Assembly: GCA_030762175.1 (NCBI GenBank)
Contig: CM060842.1
Coordinates: 43,991,501-44,055,500, forward strand
Length of the DNA: 64,000 nt
Direction: 5' to 3'
From: Metallyticus violacea
Lineage: Eukaryota; Arthropoda; Insecta; Mantodea; Metallyticidae
The position numbers were made by a program, and so were the translations under genes. Of the stretch, positions 1 to 12,653 are shown in pieces; within the stretch, counting starts at the first letter, position 1, and every line of letters starts with the position of its first letter. Under the pieces are notes generated by a model. It did no database searches. It was given only the letters and a program-made list of their open reading frames with translations, and was not told the DNA's origin.

Positions 1-2065
1 AAATTTCAATAATAAAACAAATTAAAAACAACGATTATCAATTCTTAATTCGTCATAACATTAGTGCCATTCTATAAATAAATTGACAGTTTCATTACAT
101 GAATTTATGAAATAGCAACTGATCCTTACACAGCACTTAATGCAATTTTGCTCTAAAGGGTGATATTGTCCGCTAACCCATAACCTCACCTGGCAGCAGT
201 TTCTTGTGACAGAGACAGTGCACAAACATGTCCTACGACAGGGCATAGTAAGTAAATTGTTCCTATCAAAATGTACCAAACGAGAGTGCAAGTAAATTGG
301 AATAGCGCTGTAGAGAATTTGACGTAATATATTTACAGACTGCAGGGTACATCGCTGCCGTAGTCATAATCACGAATTCCTCAACACTTGGGGATATATA
401 ATCGTACTTAGGAATATTGCAAATACAGTGCACACATCCTTATGTGTACTTTGTAGTAGTTAACAGTAAATCACATCGTGGAGGTGAATTAGTATTCATT
501 TCACTTTGTCAAGAAGAAAATGCTTTACTCGCCATAAGAATGAATAATAGAAACATTTTCTTGCATATGTGATTCTTTGATTATTCTAATCAAGGCGAGA
601 GAGGTGATTGAGTTGGGCTGGTAGGGAAGCTCAAAGTTGCCACTTGTGTCCACGTTCCAAATAATGAGACCTACAGGAGGAAGCGATCCTGTATGGAGAC
701 ACCAGGGGGACTAGGATATAGGCGTGGCAAGGCACGTATGTGAAAAGGGTTCAATGTTGAGAACCCCGATGCTGGTGGAATCCGCCCCTTCAAAGAATTT
801 GAACCCCACGAAAGGACCGGACGGGAACAAAATCTTTCCAAAGCTCGAATCACCGTCACACCGCATTTAGCACCAGCCAGGCACTTTCTACTCTGTAACA
901 GAACTGACAGAATGAATTTTGATGAAATGGGAGAGCGGAAATTCATGGAAAGTAAGCATCCGACTAAGCGACCAGCGAAAAGCATGAAAAAAGCAAGGTT
1001 ATGATATTTGGTACCAAGGACTTTGAACCCGGGCCTGCCGAGCCATCCTGTTTGGTTAATAAATTATTAAATGAGTTTTTTCCCTTTTTAAATAACAGCA
1101 AATACTCTTCTTGGCCCCTGGCCTGTGACACATCTGATTCTATACTGCAATACTAACGATTGCAATTATTCAATGCGATTGTCCAGGTTTTAAAAAAATG
1201 ACTCTATTCGTACTGCACATCAGATCTTTAAATATTTCACAATCGAAATAACAGCACCAATTGCAGTGTGCTGTACGGGCTTGTCAACAATTCCCCCAAA
1301 TAAAATTAAATGTTATGGTATATTTGCTAAAAATAGAAAATCTAATCAATATTTTCTACTATTGATTGTGTTTCTAACATTTATAGGTTTGTAGTTACAG
1401 GCATCTAAACTGGTGCATTTATTCTATGATGGCGCACCCTTTAATTTCCATTGTCGCTTAGTTAAATAAACACAACTTTTGGAAAAATCAACTCGCTAAT
1501 GCAATCTTTACTGTAAATATAAGCTACTAGATTATGTTAATAAGTTGGGCTTAGTCTGCAGCAAAGCAAAGTCTGCTTTTAAGCCGTGAATATTAAATCA
1601 CTCGGGATTTATTTATGTATGGACGAAGTTGTTTGAAATTACTAGTCGACGTTTATTCGCGCTTAAAACAAATAAACCCCATTCCCCAGCTGCATGGTTT
1701 GTATTTCGATAAGCTTGAATAGCAAACATAAAGCATAATAAAATACGACTCTCTCCGCAATTCTACAGCATAGGGTCTCTCACCAAACTCTTACCAGCAA
1801 CAACAGGTTGTCTTAACTCTCAACTGTTAGACGGAGCGTAAAACATCACAGCTAGTACTGAAAAACAGCCAGATATCCACAACCAATACTTTTCAGAAAT
1901 AATGTACAGTGCCGTCATTGGCTACATTATGCTTTGTTTGTCTTCCTGCTGACAGTGCAATCGCCTTCTGAAAGAGCACTTTGCTCGTAAAGTTCATTCC
2001 ACTCACTCACACACGCACAAACATACACACTCTCTGACCGTACCTTCTTCTCAACATCTAAATGG
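1..2065. other. AT-rich non-coding DNA, no gene seen
   Basis: Only short, unsupported frames occur here. A stretch around 660-1050 is less AT-rich than its surroundings and ends in a sequence resembling a tRNA B box read on the minus strand (near 1018-1045). No A box or copy elsewhere in the window was found to make it a SINE. Confidence 0.6.
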
Positions 2066-2462
2066 ACTTAATAATAGTATCTTAAATTATTTTAATAAAA
2101 TAATAGAAAAAATTCAAATGAAAACTCTATGTAGTAAAACTGATTGAAAGGAGTAGATTTTCTATCCTCCCGTGAGAGGATGAATGAAACCTACGGCGCC
2201 TCAGTCCCCATCTCCCAACCATCCACACCACTGGAGGGGTTCAACCCTTTGAAACTTTGATTCCGAACCAGTTGCTTCCAAAGGACTGAACCAGTGATAT
2301 GAATGGTTCGGAGATGGGGATTGTGGTGCCATGGGTTTCATTTATCCTTTCACACGAAGACACAAAATCTGCTCCTTTCAATCAGCTTTATTACACAGAG
2401 ATTTCATTTCAAAACTTTACATTATTCAATTTAAAAGGTATATGCATAATATTATTAAGCTA
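2066..2462. mobile_element. Foldback (long inverted-repeat) element, probably a MITE
   Basis: Two arms of roughly 165 bp face each other across a spacer of about 56 bp. The best-matched inner parts are 2111-2234 and 2291-2415. For example TGATTGAAAGGAG in the left arm is mirrored by CTCCTTTCAATCA in the right arm, and CCCCATCTCC is mirrored by GGAGATGGGG. Similarity weakens outward but can be followed to CTTAATAATA at 2069 and its complement near 2460. The arms differ at many sites, so the element is old. There is no coding capacity. Transcribed, it would fold into a long imperfect hairpin. The target-site duplication is not clear. A foldback DNA transposon is the best explanation; a chance inverted duplication of a unique sequence is the alternative. 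Confidence 0.75.
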
Positions 2463-2617
2463 AAATTAATATCTATTACATTTTAGGTCACCTCCTCACT
2501 CCCTGTAATTCCTACTTGAAATTTCAAATGACACCCCTACCTTATCATATACAGTTAAATTTTAAAGAGGATTAAGTTTTATCAAATATTTTATTTTTAT
2601 CGTTGCCTGGGAACCTG

Positions 2618-2909
2618 GGTCGGTCTTGGTAATTGTAGTGTATCCATACTTGCCTCCTAAATTCAAGATTGCGGCTTCACTCCCGGCCAAGGTCGATGTT
2701 TTTTTTTTCGGGCGTAAAAAAATTCTTAGCATGGCTTTCTTTAGAAGGGAAGTAAAGCCGTGGATCCCGTGTCGTAAATTTACGGCATGTAACAAAACCT
2801 CAAGCCTGAAAGAAGAGCCTCTGAGCAAAATTTATCGGCCATTTCACCCGCTGAATTGAATGGGACCCTGATGACCTGAGATGTTAAAGAGCGTCCATAA
2901 ACCAAATCA
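2618..2909 (+). repeat. tRNA-derived SINE, family A, copy 1
   Basis: This is a diverged full-length copy. The head carries TACTTGCCTCCTAAA and a damaged B box, followed by the family body: TCGGGCGTAAAAA, AAGGGAAGTAAAGCCGTGG, CTCAAGCCTGAAAG, and the tail GATGACCTGAGATGTTAAAG. Seven other copies in this window share these blocks in the same order. Open frames on both strands here are by-products of the repeat. Confidence 0.9.
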
Positions 2910-3171
2910 ATTGGCAACTTGGAATATTATTACTATCGTAAAATTATTAATATTATAGTAATACCGATTATTTCGAAACTCCTGCCTACCTTCTGTTTTT
3001 TTCTTGCCGTATACACCATTTTAAAAAAATGTATTGCCAGAACATACCTATTACAGTAATTACTCAATGGTTTTCGTATCCCCATACTATTATTGACTTA
3101 TTTAACGTGTATTATTTATATCTAAATGAGGTTCATTTAGATAGATAATTTAATTATTTTCTAATTATTTA

Positions 3172-3453
3172 ATGTGTTATTTATTGTCGCTTTCACTGCA
3201 TTGGTCTTTTCGCGACGTCTGTAGATTGTGGACTGAATATTATAGGCGATGAATGAATTGAAATGAAATAATTATGGCGCAAATCAGCTTGGAGGTCTTA
3301 GTACTTTTAAAGTTATCTGACATTCACCTTCTCAGAGTAAGGAAAAACTTCGAAAAATATCTTATCCACACCTCTTGAACAGACCAGGGTTCGAACCAAG
3401 GACCTCCGCGTTAGTAGTCGCAAACACTACTCGTATACCACGGAAATGGCCAA
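3172..3453 (-). repeat. tRNA-derived SINE, family B, copy 1
   Basis: Read on the minus strand, the head contains a clear B box (GGTTCGAACCC, 3389-3399 region) and an A-box-like TGGTATACGAG. The tail, which lies first on the plus strand, includes GCGACGTCTGTAGATTGTGG, also found at 7737-7756. The middle block GGCGCAAATNAGCT is shared with copies at 7811 and 58773. This is the most complete of the three copies, and the tRNA-like head indicates Pol III origin. Confidence 0.8.
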
Positions 3454-6400
3454 TTTCTTTATTATTTTATTCACATTAAACATTCCTATAGTACTTTAGA
3501 AGGTGTTGAACTTAATTTTACATTGTCGATATTATTCTTATGAGACAGGTTTATATCAAATAGTGGTTAAAACAACAGTTAGTCACAAAAACGAAACTGG
3601 GTTTATTCCAACTGTTAAGGACACTGGCGTTCCTAATTGCTTACAGTGTTTTGTTGCTACCCTTTCAGACTGTGTTCATATTTCCATATTGCTAATATCA
3701 CTAAAATACAACGTTTCTAAATAAATATATAATGTTTATCTATTAATTATGAAACTGTTTGTAGATGAAAACAGCGTATACATTTCTCATATCTCTGATA
3801 ACGGATATTAATACACTCTTAGAAATTTATGGTACCTTAATATCTACATTGCATAATATACTATTGTAGTTTTGTTTTGTACAATTTCATACCAAAACAG
3901 CAATCAGTTTGTCAGGCAGCGATAGAAAACAAAAGATGTGATAGGTGCTGAATTTTCTTTAAATTTTAAGTAGCAAAAGCTGGGGGTGACTAGGGGTGTG
4001 AGGGGTTGATACTTAATGGGTTTAAAACTATCCCTCAATATCTAAATTGACGTGTTTTGTTTAAATGGCATTTATTTTAAATGAGTAGTTATTCAGACGG
4101 GTAAGTTTTGAAATAGACCGGTTTTACTGGTATAGTCTACCAGTGTTTTATGACTACAACTTAGCAGTAGTGCCGGTGTACTCTTCTGTTACCGTTGGAA
4201 CAAAGCATTTCACAAGAAACCTTTCTAATTTAGAACTAAAATACATTACCATTCTATAATATACAACAAAGATTTACACGGGGGATTTTCTCTTCAATTC
4301 TTTGTAGTTTATTTAAGTAGAATGCCATAACTTTCTTTTATTTGCTTATCACTCGTTTGGCGTGGTTTATTGATTCCATTTTAGGTACATGAAATCGCGA
4401 AATAGATCCAATCATCTTGATGTAAATTGGTTTTATAAATGCATTGAAACACAGTTTAAGAAGTGTGATGCATATAGATAATCAAGCTCATCACGAGGGC
4501 TCAATCAATGATAGGAACTGCACATTCATGCATGAATATTAACGGATATATTAGTAAACGATCAACAGTAGAGTTTATTGAGTACCGCTTCTGCATATAA
4601 TGTACATATTGTCAAAGCAATCTGTTCATATGTAGCACTAGCTAAACGTAGGAGAGCCGAAAGCGATTCTTGAAGCATATCAGCCTATACGGAGGCTTAT
4701 TTCAGGACAAATGGCGCTAAAGGCCCATCTGCCGATCGTACAGTTTCTAGAGTATTAAGTTAAAATCGCAGTTACAATCTAAAATTAGATATGAGATAAA
4801 CATAAATAGCTACAAGAAGGAGTTTCTCGATGTATTTATTCCACGTTCGGCACGCCCTCTCATTAAAAATATTATATTGATTAATTTCTCATATATCATT
4901 TAGCTTTTTACACCTGGAATCGTTTTGTAAGTTGGTAAGAGAATTAAAGGAAGGCCGTGGTTATTATTTTGTCCTGTAAGCATACGACACCTACTATCTA
5001 TTTATTTAATGAGTCCAAAATGAAGCTAAAAATATCCTTCACTTAGGAGCTGCGTAAATTAAGCGATTTCCACAGCAAGTAGAGTAACTTTAAAAGATAG
5101 TATAAAATTCAAATTATGGCCTTATTAATTAATTAAATAATTTATGACAGTGCTATGTGTTAATTAGCATGACCTACTCTAAAGCTAACTAATAAAAGAC
5201 AAACTGAACTATAATTCATTACTTAACTAAGGTTGTCTGTTTTTTCCCCTTAAAATCACTTGAAAATAAATTATACGAGTATAGTGAACTTACTTTAATT
5301 TTCAAAAGTATGGGGGAAAATATTAGAACTCTAGGGATCTATAAGTATTACAAAAGACAAATCACATTTTTGAAATTATTGTTGTTATTATAATAATTAT
5401 TATTAAACCACAAAAATTAATAGTGTACTGTTTATTAAATGAAATGTATGACCACTGATAAAATACTGTGTGAGTATTTTTAAACATTTTAAAATGAAAT
5501 CATATTTATGAACTGAGCCCTTGTTATCGTCTTCAGATTTACTAAAATAAAGAGGAATAAAGAAAGAAACCCTGTGTATTTAAGAAGTTTAAATGTATCA
5601 ATAAAACAAAACATGTTACTATTTAAAAACAACTACAATGCATACACAAATATACATAATCAACAATAAATAACCAAAAGTTTCATCAATTTTCAGTGAC
5701 TTTGAAATTTAATTAATATTTATTGTAGTAAAAGAAAGCCTTGCAAACGTTTGAGTATAAGTTTATATGGTTGGTAGAATTGCAAAGATGTAACACAAGC
5801 TATTAACCATGAGCTTTATTCTCAACAATTACAAAGAGTTTATGAGGTTTTGACTTAGAAACATCCGGTACTAATTAATCGAAAGCTGGGTGCATTGAAT
5901 CTTGAAGAAATACTGAATAATGGAATATGAAGGGAGAATATTTCATTAATTATGGATTGATTAATGAAAGATTTATTATTTATGACTGAGGATTGTCATA
6001 CTTGTAGCAGAGATGATGTTGTTCTCTTCTTTTCCCACTGTTACTCCAAGTAGTTTTGTTGCCTCGGCTTAGCTCTATAATATGCTGGAATTTTGTGGTG
6101 TTTGGCAAGAGGGAGACGAGTCGGGAAGCTGGCTGAAGATTGACATTAAACGTGATTTTACTGAGACACACGATTTATTATAGTTTTGTGTCTTTTTTCA
6201 AATCTATGAGTTTCTTGAGAATGTCTTGTTTATATTACGTCACTATCACATCTTGTAATTAAATTATTCACAATAAATTTTCATATCGTACGCGCTAGCT
6301 TCAACTATGATACTATTAACGAAGATATTTACTTAGCTGATCATCGCTGTATCGAAAATGTTACTGAATTACAGTCTACCTGAACTACAAAATATCACTA

Positions 6401-7608
6401 GAACAAATGGGATGTCGATGGAAACTAAATTTTGAAAGAACTTACTATATATTTTCTACCAGTATTATTCATCTGACTCGTAAAACCCTCGTACTTTGTC
6501 AAAACAGTAAGAACGTCCAACAACAAGCAAGTAAGGAAGTAAGTGTATAAGTAACTAAGTAAATGAGAATAACTAACTAAGCAACCAACTCTCGGGGCCT
6601 AGAAATCACTATCTTAAATAACCATTGCAGTTGGTCAGTCTGGACACTACATTCGATCTTTCAAAATAGAAGAAATCAGGATATCTTCTCTGATTTACGT
6701 CTTTCTATTGGTTGTTATAATTACATAAGTATTTTGGTCTTTCTGATTAGATATCGCTGTTCGCTCCTATTCATATATGATATCGTTATGTGCCCTACTA
6801 CTAAAGCTTATTTGCCTTTATTCGTCCGCTTTTCCTTGCATAACACAATTTTATGACACTCTTAGCTAACAGGAAAAAGCAAAACTTCCTGACAGCAATA
6901 ATAGAAAACCTCCGACTTCGACCCTCCTTAAGACTTCTCAAAATGTAACGGAGCATAACCCTCTTTGCTTAAGGTTAGCTATGCAAGTATAAGTCGCAAA
7001 GAAATATAGGTTTTATGTCCCTTTCGTCCAGTCGAGCATGATAACTATTGTGTATGCGCACCCTTGCTAGAAAATATTATGATCATTACAACAAGTTAAC
7101 TAATATACAAAAAATAAGTAAATTACTGCAAACTCGATATCATATGTATTATACATAATTTATTATTACCACACTTATAATTGATTGGGGTTTTGATGCA
7201 AATAAATTCAATGTCCTATCACACCCAGCATACAGCCCTGATATTGTGCCTTTGGATTATCATTCATAACCAATTTTCTTCTTGGAAGAAAGTTCCAGAA
7301 CTTTGAAGCAGTTGAAATTGCTGCCGCTGCCCGTGAATTTTTCGCATCAAAAAGCAAAAACTGATTGCAAAAACTCAAGAACATCTTTATCGGAAAAAAT
7401 AAGATGACATAGCTAATGTGTAATGTGTAGCGTAGTGAAACTAACAATGGAAATGAATATTACCAAAACCACATAATTATACTTCTAACACCAACATTAT
7501 TTCTACCTGCAAAGAATACAGGAATTGGATAAAATAATATATATGTATATTCTGTTAGTATGCATTTAAGTATAAGTATACGTAATGTATAAAAACTTGA
7601 GCTAGCAC
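3454..7608. other. AT-rich non-coding DNA, no gene seen
   Basis: About 4 kb without a recognisable protein motif or repeat family. A degenerate AAGT-type simple repeat lies near 6529-6580. Frames of 60-79 codons occur but show no family resemblance. Confidence 0.6.
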
Positions 7609-7676
7609 CTTGTAAAGACCGCCTGTGTTGCCTCAGTAGTAAAAGCGGGCGTAAAACACTTAAAAAACTTGTAAAG
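7609..7676 (+). mobile_element. Micro-insertion of the SINE C tail with 9-bp target-site duplication
   Basis: A 50-bp insert (7618-7667) matches only the last part of SINE family C: GCCTGTGTTGCCTCAGTAG, then GCGGGCGTAAAACACT and a short A run. It lies between two identical 9-mers, CTTGTAAAG, at 7609-7617 and 7668-7676. The direct duplication and A-rich tail show a target-primed reverse transcription insertion. The start point in the family consensus is almost the same as in the micro-insertions at 31771 and 52049. Confidence 0.85.
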
Positions 7677-7698
7677 CTATATCAATCTCAATTTGATT

Positions 7699-7953
7699 TA
7701 TGTTATTTATTGTTACTTTGATTGCATTGGTCTTCTCGCGACGTCTGTAGATTGTGGACGTAAATAGTACAGATGTAAGTCTGTAGGAATGAATAAAATG
7801 AATTAATGGTGGCGCAAATGAGCTCAGAGTTCTTGGCATCTAAAAGCTCTCTGGGATTTACCTTCGTAGGGCAAGGAAAAATTCCGCAAAAAACCTTACC
7901 GAACATAGAATCGAGCACAAGACCTCCGGCACCTAGACCACAGAAGAGGTCAT
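7699..7953 (-). repeat. tRNA-derived SINE, family B, copy 2
   Basis: It shares with 3172-3453 the blocks TGTTATTTATTGT, TTGGTCTTCTCGCGACGTC, GTCTGTAGATTGTGGAC and GGCGCAAATGAGCT. The tRNA-related head on the minus strand is decayed: the B box is no longer clear near 7905-7925. A frame of 73 codons across it is a by-product. Confidence 0.75.
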
Positions 7954-8003
7954 TTTCAATTTTGTTAATGTGCTTAGCCTTTACGCTTTCATTATTTTTA
8001 TTC

Positions 8004-8289
8004 GGTTTATTTACGGACGCTCTTTAACAGCTCAGGTCATATCAGCGTCCCATTCAATTCAGGGCGTGAAACGGCTGGCAAATTTTGCTCAGAGGCCTCT
8101 CTTTCAGGCTTGAGGTTCTTTATCGTGCCGTAAATGTACGACACGGGACCCACGGCTTTACTTCCCTTCCGAAGGAAGCCATACTTAGGATTTTTACGCC
8201 CGGAAATATCTATCAGTTCTGGCCGGGATCGAACCCTCAATCTTGGGTTTAGGAGGCAAGTATGGTTACCAGTACGCCACTAGGACCGA
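8004..8289 (-). repeat. tRNA-derived SINE, family A, copy 2
   Basis: This is a nearly complete minus-strand copy, from the tail (TTTATTTACGGACGCTCTTT) to the head (GGAGGCAAGTATGGTTACC, then CACTAGGACC). The B box on the minus strand reads GGTTCGATCCC. Flanks share TTTCATT at 7988 and near 8290, a possible short target duplication. It lies 50 bp beyond SINE B copy 2 in the same orientation. Confidence 0.9.
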
Positions 8290-9456
8290 TTTCATTTGTT
8301 GTGTTTGGCCATGAAATTTCTATATGAGTAAACTGCAGGCAAGTTCATTTGTTTGTAAACTTTTCTTGATACCTTCATACCTTTAGATTAAAGCATGTTT
8401 ATGTAAATGTTAAAGCAGTTTCTGTTGTTAAAAGAACCATTGGTAAGTTAATGTATATTATTATAATAAATATAAATGTTTAACAATTATATTCTCCCGT
8501 ACATGAAATTACCTTTCCCGGCCATATCCTGTTTCAGCCGCTTCCCAAATAAAATGCTCGCGAATGCACCAACGGGACAATACTATATAAGAAAACAAAT
8601 TCTCGTTAGGAATCCTGAAGTCAAGTTACAAGGTAATTGAACTATGTATTAAAATATCCTTTGGTTTATAGCAATCAAATTACTTTAATTTAAATAAAAT
8701 AAAAGTAATTATATTATTACCTATAGGTCGTCAAACCTTCATTATGCACAGAAAATAATGAAGAATATTTAATTCAAATTATAATTATCAAGTAAACTGA
8801 TGATCGCCTTAAATGAAAAGCATGTGTAGAGGATATTAGCTCTGATTGCAATGCTATTCAATCAGCACGAAACAATTGCTCCAATAAAACTCTATATTTC
8901 CTACTTTCACTCTATAGTGACATTGTTTTGGGGGCAATTCTGTTATTAGTAAAACATCTTAATCTTGCAAAAGGAAAGTTATAACAATAAGACCCCATTT
9001 TCATTATAGAGCCTTTTGAGGAGATTATTTAATGTATCAAATGAATTTAAACTTTCATAAATTATTTTAGATAAAAAATTAAATATAATATTCACAAGTA
9101 GCTATTAAAATTATAAATTTATGATAGAAAATAAATTTTTCTATTTTCTGGTGCACAGCTATCATTAATATTAAAAGTGAGAATTATAAAGGACATACTA
9201 TAATTGTTAGAAGCGCCCTTTATGTGGCAAGTATCCTCAAGTATTTCATGGTGTTTTCATGGTTACAGGTTTATAACCTTACATTATCACTATCATTTGC
9301 TTTTTTACTATTATGAACAATTTTATATTATTTGAATAAATTGATAACTCAAAACATATATTTGCCAATTACTATAGCGTTACTATAACTTCATCCACAA
9401 ACACAAAATATTTATATAAGAATTATTTTATTTTTGAACTTAGAAACTGCGTTTAC
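8290..9456. other. AT-rich non-coding DNA, no gene seen
   Basis: No protein motif, tRNA-like structure or repeat shared with the rest of the window was found. Confidence 0.6.
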
Positions 9457-9740
9457 AACACAAGATATACCACCATGAGTGGCCGAGGTTGTTAAGGCGC
9501 GTACTCGTGAGCGGGAGGTCTAAGGTTCGAATCCTGTCAGGACCGATCTCCCTGACTGAGTTTTTTTTTTTCAGGTTTTCCTCAGTCCTCATAAATGGCA
9601 AATGCAGGCCTGGAACGTTTCCTTCCTTAAAAAAAGCTTTTCCCAATATTCATTCCATCTCATGTATCATCAGTGTCCACCGCTTGTGGTGCCTCAGTAG
9701 TAAAAACGGGCGTTAAACACTAATAAAAAAAACACAAGAT
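9457..9740 (+). mobile_element. tRNA-derived SINE, family C, copy 1, with 10-bp target-site duplication
   Basis: This is a full-length copy (9467-9730) between two identical AACACAAGAT sequences (9457-9466 and 9731-9740). The head has the A-box-like GGCCGAGGTTGTTAAGGCG and the B box GGTTCGAATCC. The GGTTAAGGCG-type A box resembles class II (Ser/Leu) tRNAs, which is an inference. The body contains CCTGACTGAG, a T run, and TTTTCCTCAGTCCTCATAAA. The tail is GTGGTGCCTCAGTAGTAAAA, then ACGGGCGTTAAACACTAAT and an A run. This is the reference copy for the family in the window. Confidence 0.93.
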
Positions 9741-10621
9741 GATATTCTGCAGAAGAGGTTTTAATTAATATAATAATTAAATAGTAATTGTGAGTATATT
9801 TTATGTATTTATTGTAATAGTATGCGTTCGTTTTGTTATTGTAGGTGAATTATTATTATAGTTTTTAATTAGACCAGTTCTATATTCAAATGTCTATGGA
9901 ATTAATGTATGATATTTAGTGGGCTTAAATAAATAAAATAAACTCACTAAGATATTAGTGCCAATCCTCTCTAAAAACATATTTTGCACTTCGAATTTTT
10001 CTTTTTTGATGTATTCACTATCTTGTCTAAAGGGATGTAATATTTCACTAATGTGTGAAATGGGAATTGGTAAATATTTTATTTTTCTTCAAATTTTCAC
10101 TAACCGTTTTAACTAAACTAAGAAGCAGTAGCTTTATTTAAAAGCAAATAGTCTGTACGCAACAACCCTTATGGGGATTGTCAGGAGTTCTTGTCTTCAG
10201 ATGCAACATGTCTTACTTTCTTTTCACCTTACCCATTCCCTCTCTCTTCTCCCAATCTCGTCACGTGCAGCAAATAAGTCATCTATAGTTAATTACAGTG
10301 AACAGAATTCAAATGGTACTAGCCACCAAGCTCTTGTTGCATATAAAATAAGCAATGAAGGAATACTAGGTTGAATAATCCTATTAATTATATAATAAGA
10401 AACTAATATCCCATTGTTAAAATTAATTGTTACAATTCAAGCCCGGCACCTTTAATCCGTTTCTGCTGTTAAATAAGCAGATGCTTCTGTTACTTTGTAT
10501 TTTTAGCTGTTTTGTATAGAACTACCTCTAATTACGTTGTGTTGTGAAAACCTCTTATATTTACGTAGTGTTTGCTAAAGGACGAACTTGGTGATGACCA
10601 AACATACAGCAAGAGAGAGAC

Positions 10622-10623
<2 letters not shown>
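9741..10623. other. AT-rich non-coding DNA, no gene seen
   Basis: Nothing recognisable beyond short AT-rich runs. Confidence 0.6.

Positions 10624-10659
<36 letters not shown>
10624..10659. repeat. (TG)18 microsatellite
   Basis: A perfect dinucleotide run of about 36 bp. It produces a His/Thr- or Cys/Val-repeat frame on either strand that is not a gene. Confidence 0.97.
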
Positions 10660-10662
<3 letters not shown>

Positions 10663-11044
10663 AAGGGTCACGTACGGGTCCGCAGAGAGAACCACAAGCC
10701 CAGCCTTCAATCACTGACAGCGCCAGCCTACTCGGTTTGTCACTTTGGTAAATGGCCTGAGTATGACCTCCATCAAAACTTGGCTTTTTAGTTGTGACGC
10801 TCACTTGGGAAAAACTTTGATGGACTTTGGTAGGTACTGAGAGCTATGTCGATCACGTACCTTGGTAGAGTTTATGAAAAATTTATCTCATTAAACTTCT
10901 TTAAATTATTATCTAAATATAATGACTTCTTTCATTAAGGTGATAATGATTGCGCATATCACCAAATAAATTAATGTTTTGAGGATAAATTTATAGAACG
11001 GCAGTATACAATTTACTATACTTTTATATAGGATGAAATATAAC

Positions 11045-11085
<41 letters not shown>
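11045..11085. repeat. (AAT)n microsatellite
   Basis: A perfect trinucleotide run of about 41 bp. It creates poly-Asn and poly-Leu pseudo-frames on the two strands. Confidence 0.97.
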
Positions 11086-11086
<1 letters not shown>

Positions 11087-11779
11087 GTAATAGAAAAGAA
11101 AAAGATGAAACTGATTATACGCACCTCATCTAAAACCAAATTGTTTCCTGTACATAAATTTTACTCTAAAATTTCAAAGTCGGGAGACCATTGCGCCCCT
11201 TTTTCACTAAGAGTAGCACTCCTTTTATTTCAAAGCGCCAGGAAACGATTACGCACGAGAAGTAATCTGCACCGGTGAAACAATGGAAGTGAGAAGCCGA
11301 TCAAGGTAGCAGAATGACAAGAAGGCAGCAAATCTCCATGGTTTGCCCTCAAGTGAGCATTAGAAGTACTTGAGAAAGCAGCGTGCGACGTGTGTGTAAG
11401 CATAGCTTTCCCTTATACACCCCCGAAAGTTAATGCTGTACAGTACGGTGGCTCTGTGCGTATTCGTGATTTGCAATTGTTTATCTTTTGAGCAAATTGC
11501 TTTGTATTAAGAATGTTGCGCAAGTGACATGCCCAATATGAAGACTTTAAATTAATGAATGAAATCATTATTTGCTTTCAAACATTTAATTCAAAGTATA
11601 TGTTATAACGCAAATAAGTTTTGTTTATATTCAATTTCGTAAAGTTGAAACGAGTACATCTGAAGAGGTGATAAGTGTCGTTTGAGAGAACTTGCTCATT
11701 TTAGTAAAATAATCAAGAACCTAGCAACAAACACAAATAGTAGACTTCTTATATTTCTTTAAGAAATCAGCAAACTAAG
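11086..11779. other. Non-coding DNA, no gene seen
   Basis: The segment at 11180-11460 is less AT-rich than its neighbours but holds no recognisable domain or repeat. Confidence 0.55.
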
Positions 11780-12460
11780 ATATTCTGCTTGCGATACTGC
11801 ATCGCTTGCCCCGTGCTTTGGTTGTTTCCATTTCTCTAGGCTCCTTCCTACTGTTGGCAGGATTGCTCAGTTCAGCAGATGACATGACTCTCCAAATGCG
11901 AGGAAGAACATCAGATATCTCCAAGTTTCCGAGGCTAGAATTGGTTGTTTAGCCTTGCTGAAGCGCGTCACATGCATTCTCGATCGGATTTAAATCAGGT
12001 GACGGGAGAGGATATTCCAAATTCATTCAGCCTGTCACACACAGCCTTCAAAGTTTGGTATTGTCGACCATAAACCGTAAATTTTCACTGGTTACTTTAA
12101 ACTGTGATATATGATAAATTCTTTTTATAACTGAACTTTTGAATTCCATTACATGCAGGTCTGTAGCTATACGCTTGATTGCAGATGTCATCCCAAACCT
12201 TGACAGTACCACTGAAACTTCTTAGACAAATGTTTCATTTTGCTTGCCTTTTCAAATAATCGCCGTGTTGCAATTGAACGACTGATATTGACCTTAATAA
12301 CTTCTTGATGATGATTTGATTGTTGGCTTCTACTTTGTCTTTCACTTGTAGCCCTTTCTTGCAGCTTAAGGGTTTCATAGGAAGATCTATTGATCGCCCT
12401 TTGAAGTGTTCCAAATCGTATGATACAACAACAAGACCTTAATACTACTTGCAGCATTCC
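11780..12460 (-). pseudogene. Tc1-like transposase remnant
   Basis: Reading the minus strand near 12010-11965 gives LPSPDLNPIENACDAL. This matches the SPDLNPIE-W signature of Tc1-family transposases, in which the final E is the third catalytic residue of the DD34E triad; here NPIEN is retained but the usual Trp after it is Cys. Downstream on the minus strand, words such as LPRIWRVMSSA (about 11915-11880) fit the C-terminal part. Upstream, at 12457-12188, an open minus frame contains RATSERQSRSQQS and ATRRLFEKA, weakly resembling the N-terminal helix-turn-helix region of the family. No single frame spans the region, so several frameshifts and stops exist. Inverted ends were not found. Tc1-type is favoured over mariner because of DLNPIE rather than DLAPCD. 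Confidence 0.55.
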
Positions 12461-12653
12461 AAATGCAAAATATTCTTCGTGAACATAAAGTTTCCTTCTC
12501 TTCAGTTAGATAAGCAACATTTACTTTAATTCTCTTCTAATTATTTAATTGTTCTTTCTTATGAAAGTTTTCTACAAAATAATTGGATAAAATAGATGAA
12601 ACGAAGTAATGATCAATTGATTTAATACAAATTGCTAGCAATTTATAGTTCAG

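Noticed and set aside
1010..1050. tRNA-like B box on the minus strand as a SINE head
   Set aside because: No A box at the right spacing and no copy elsewhere in the window.
10532..10804. His/Thr-repeat and Cys/Val-repeat frames
   Set aside because: Produced by the (TG)n run on the two strands.
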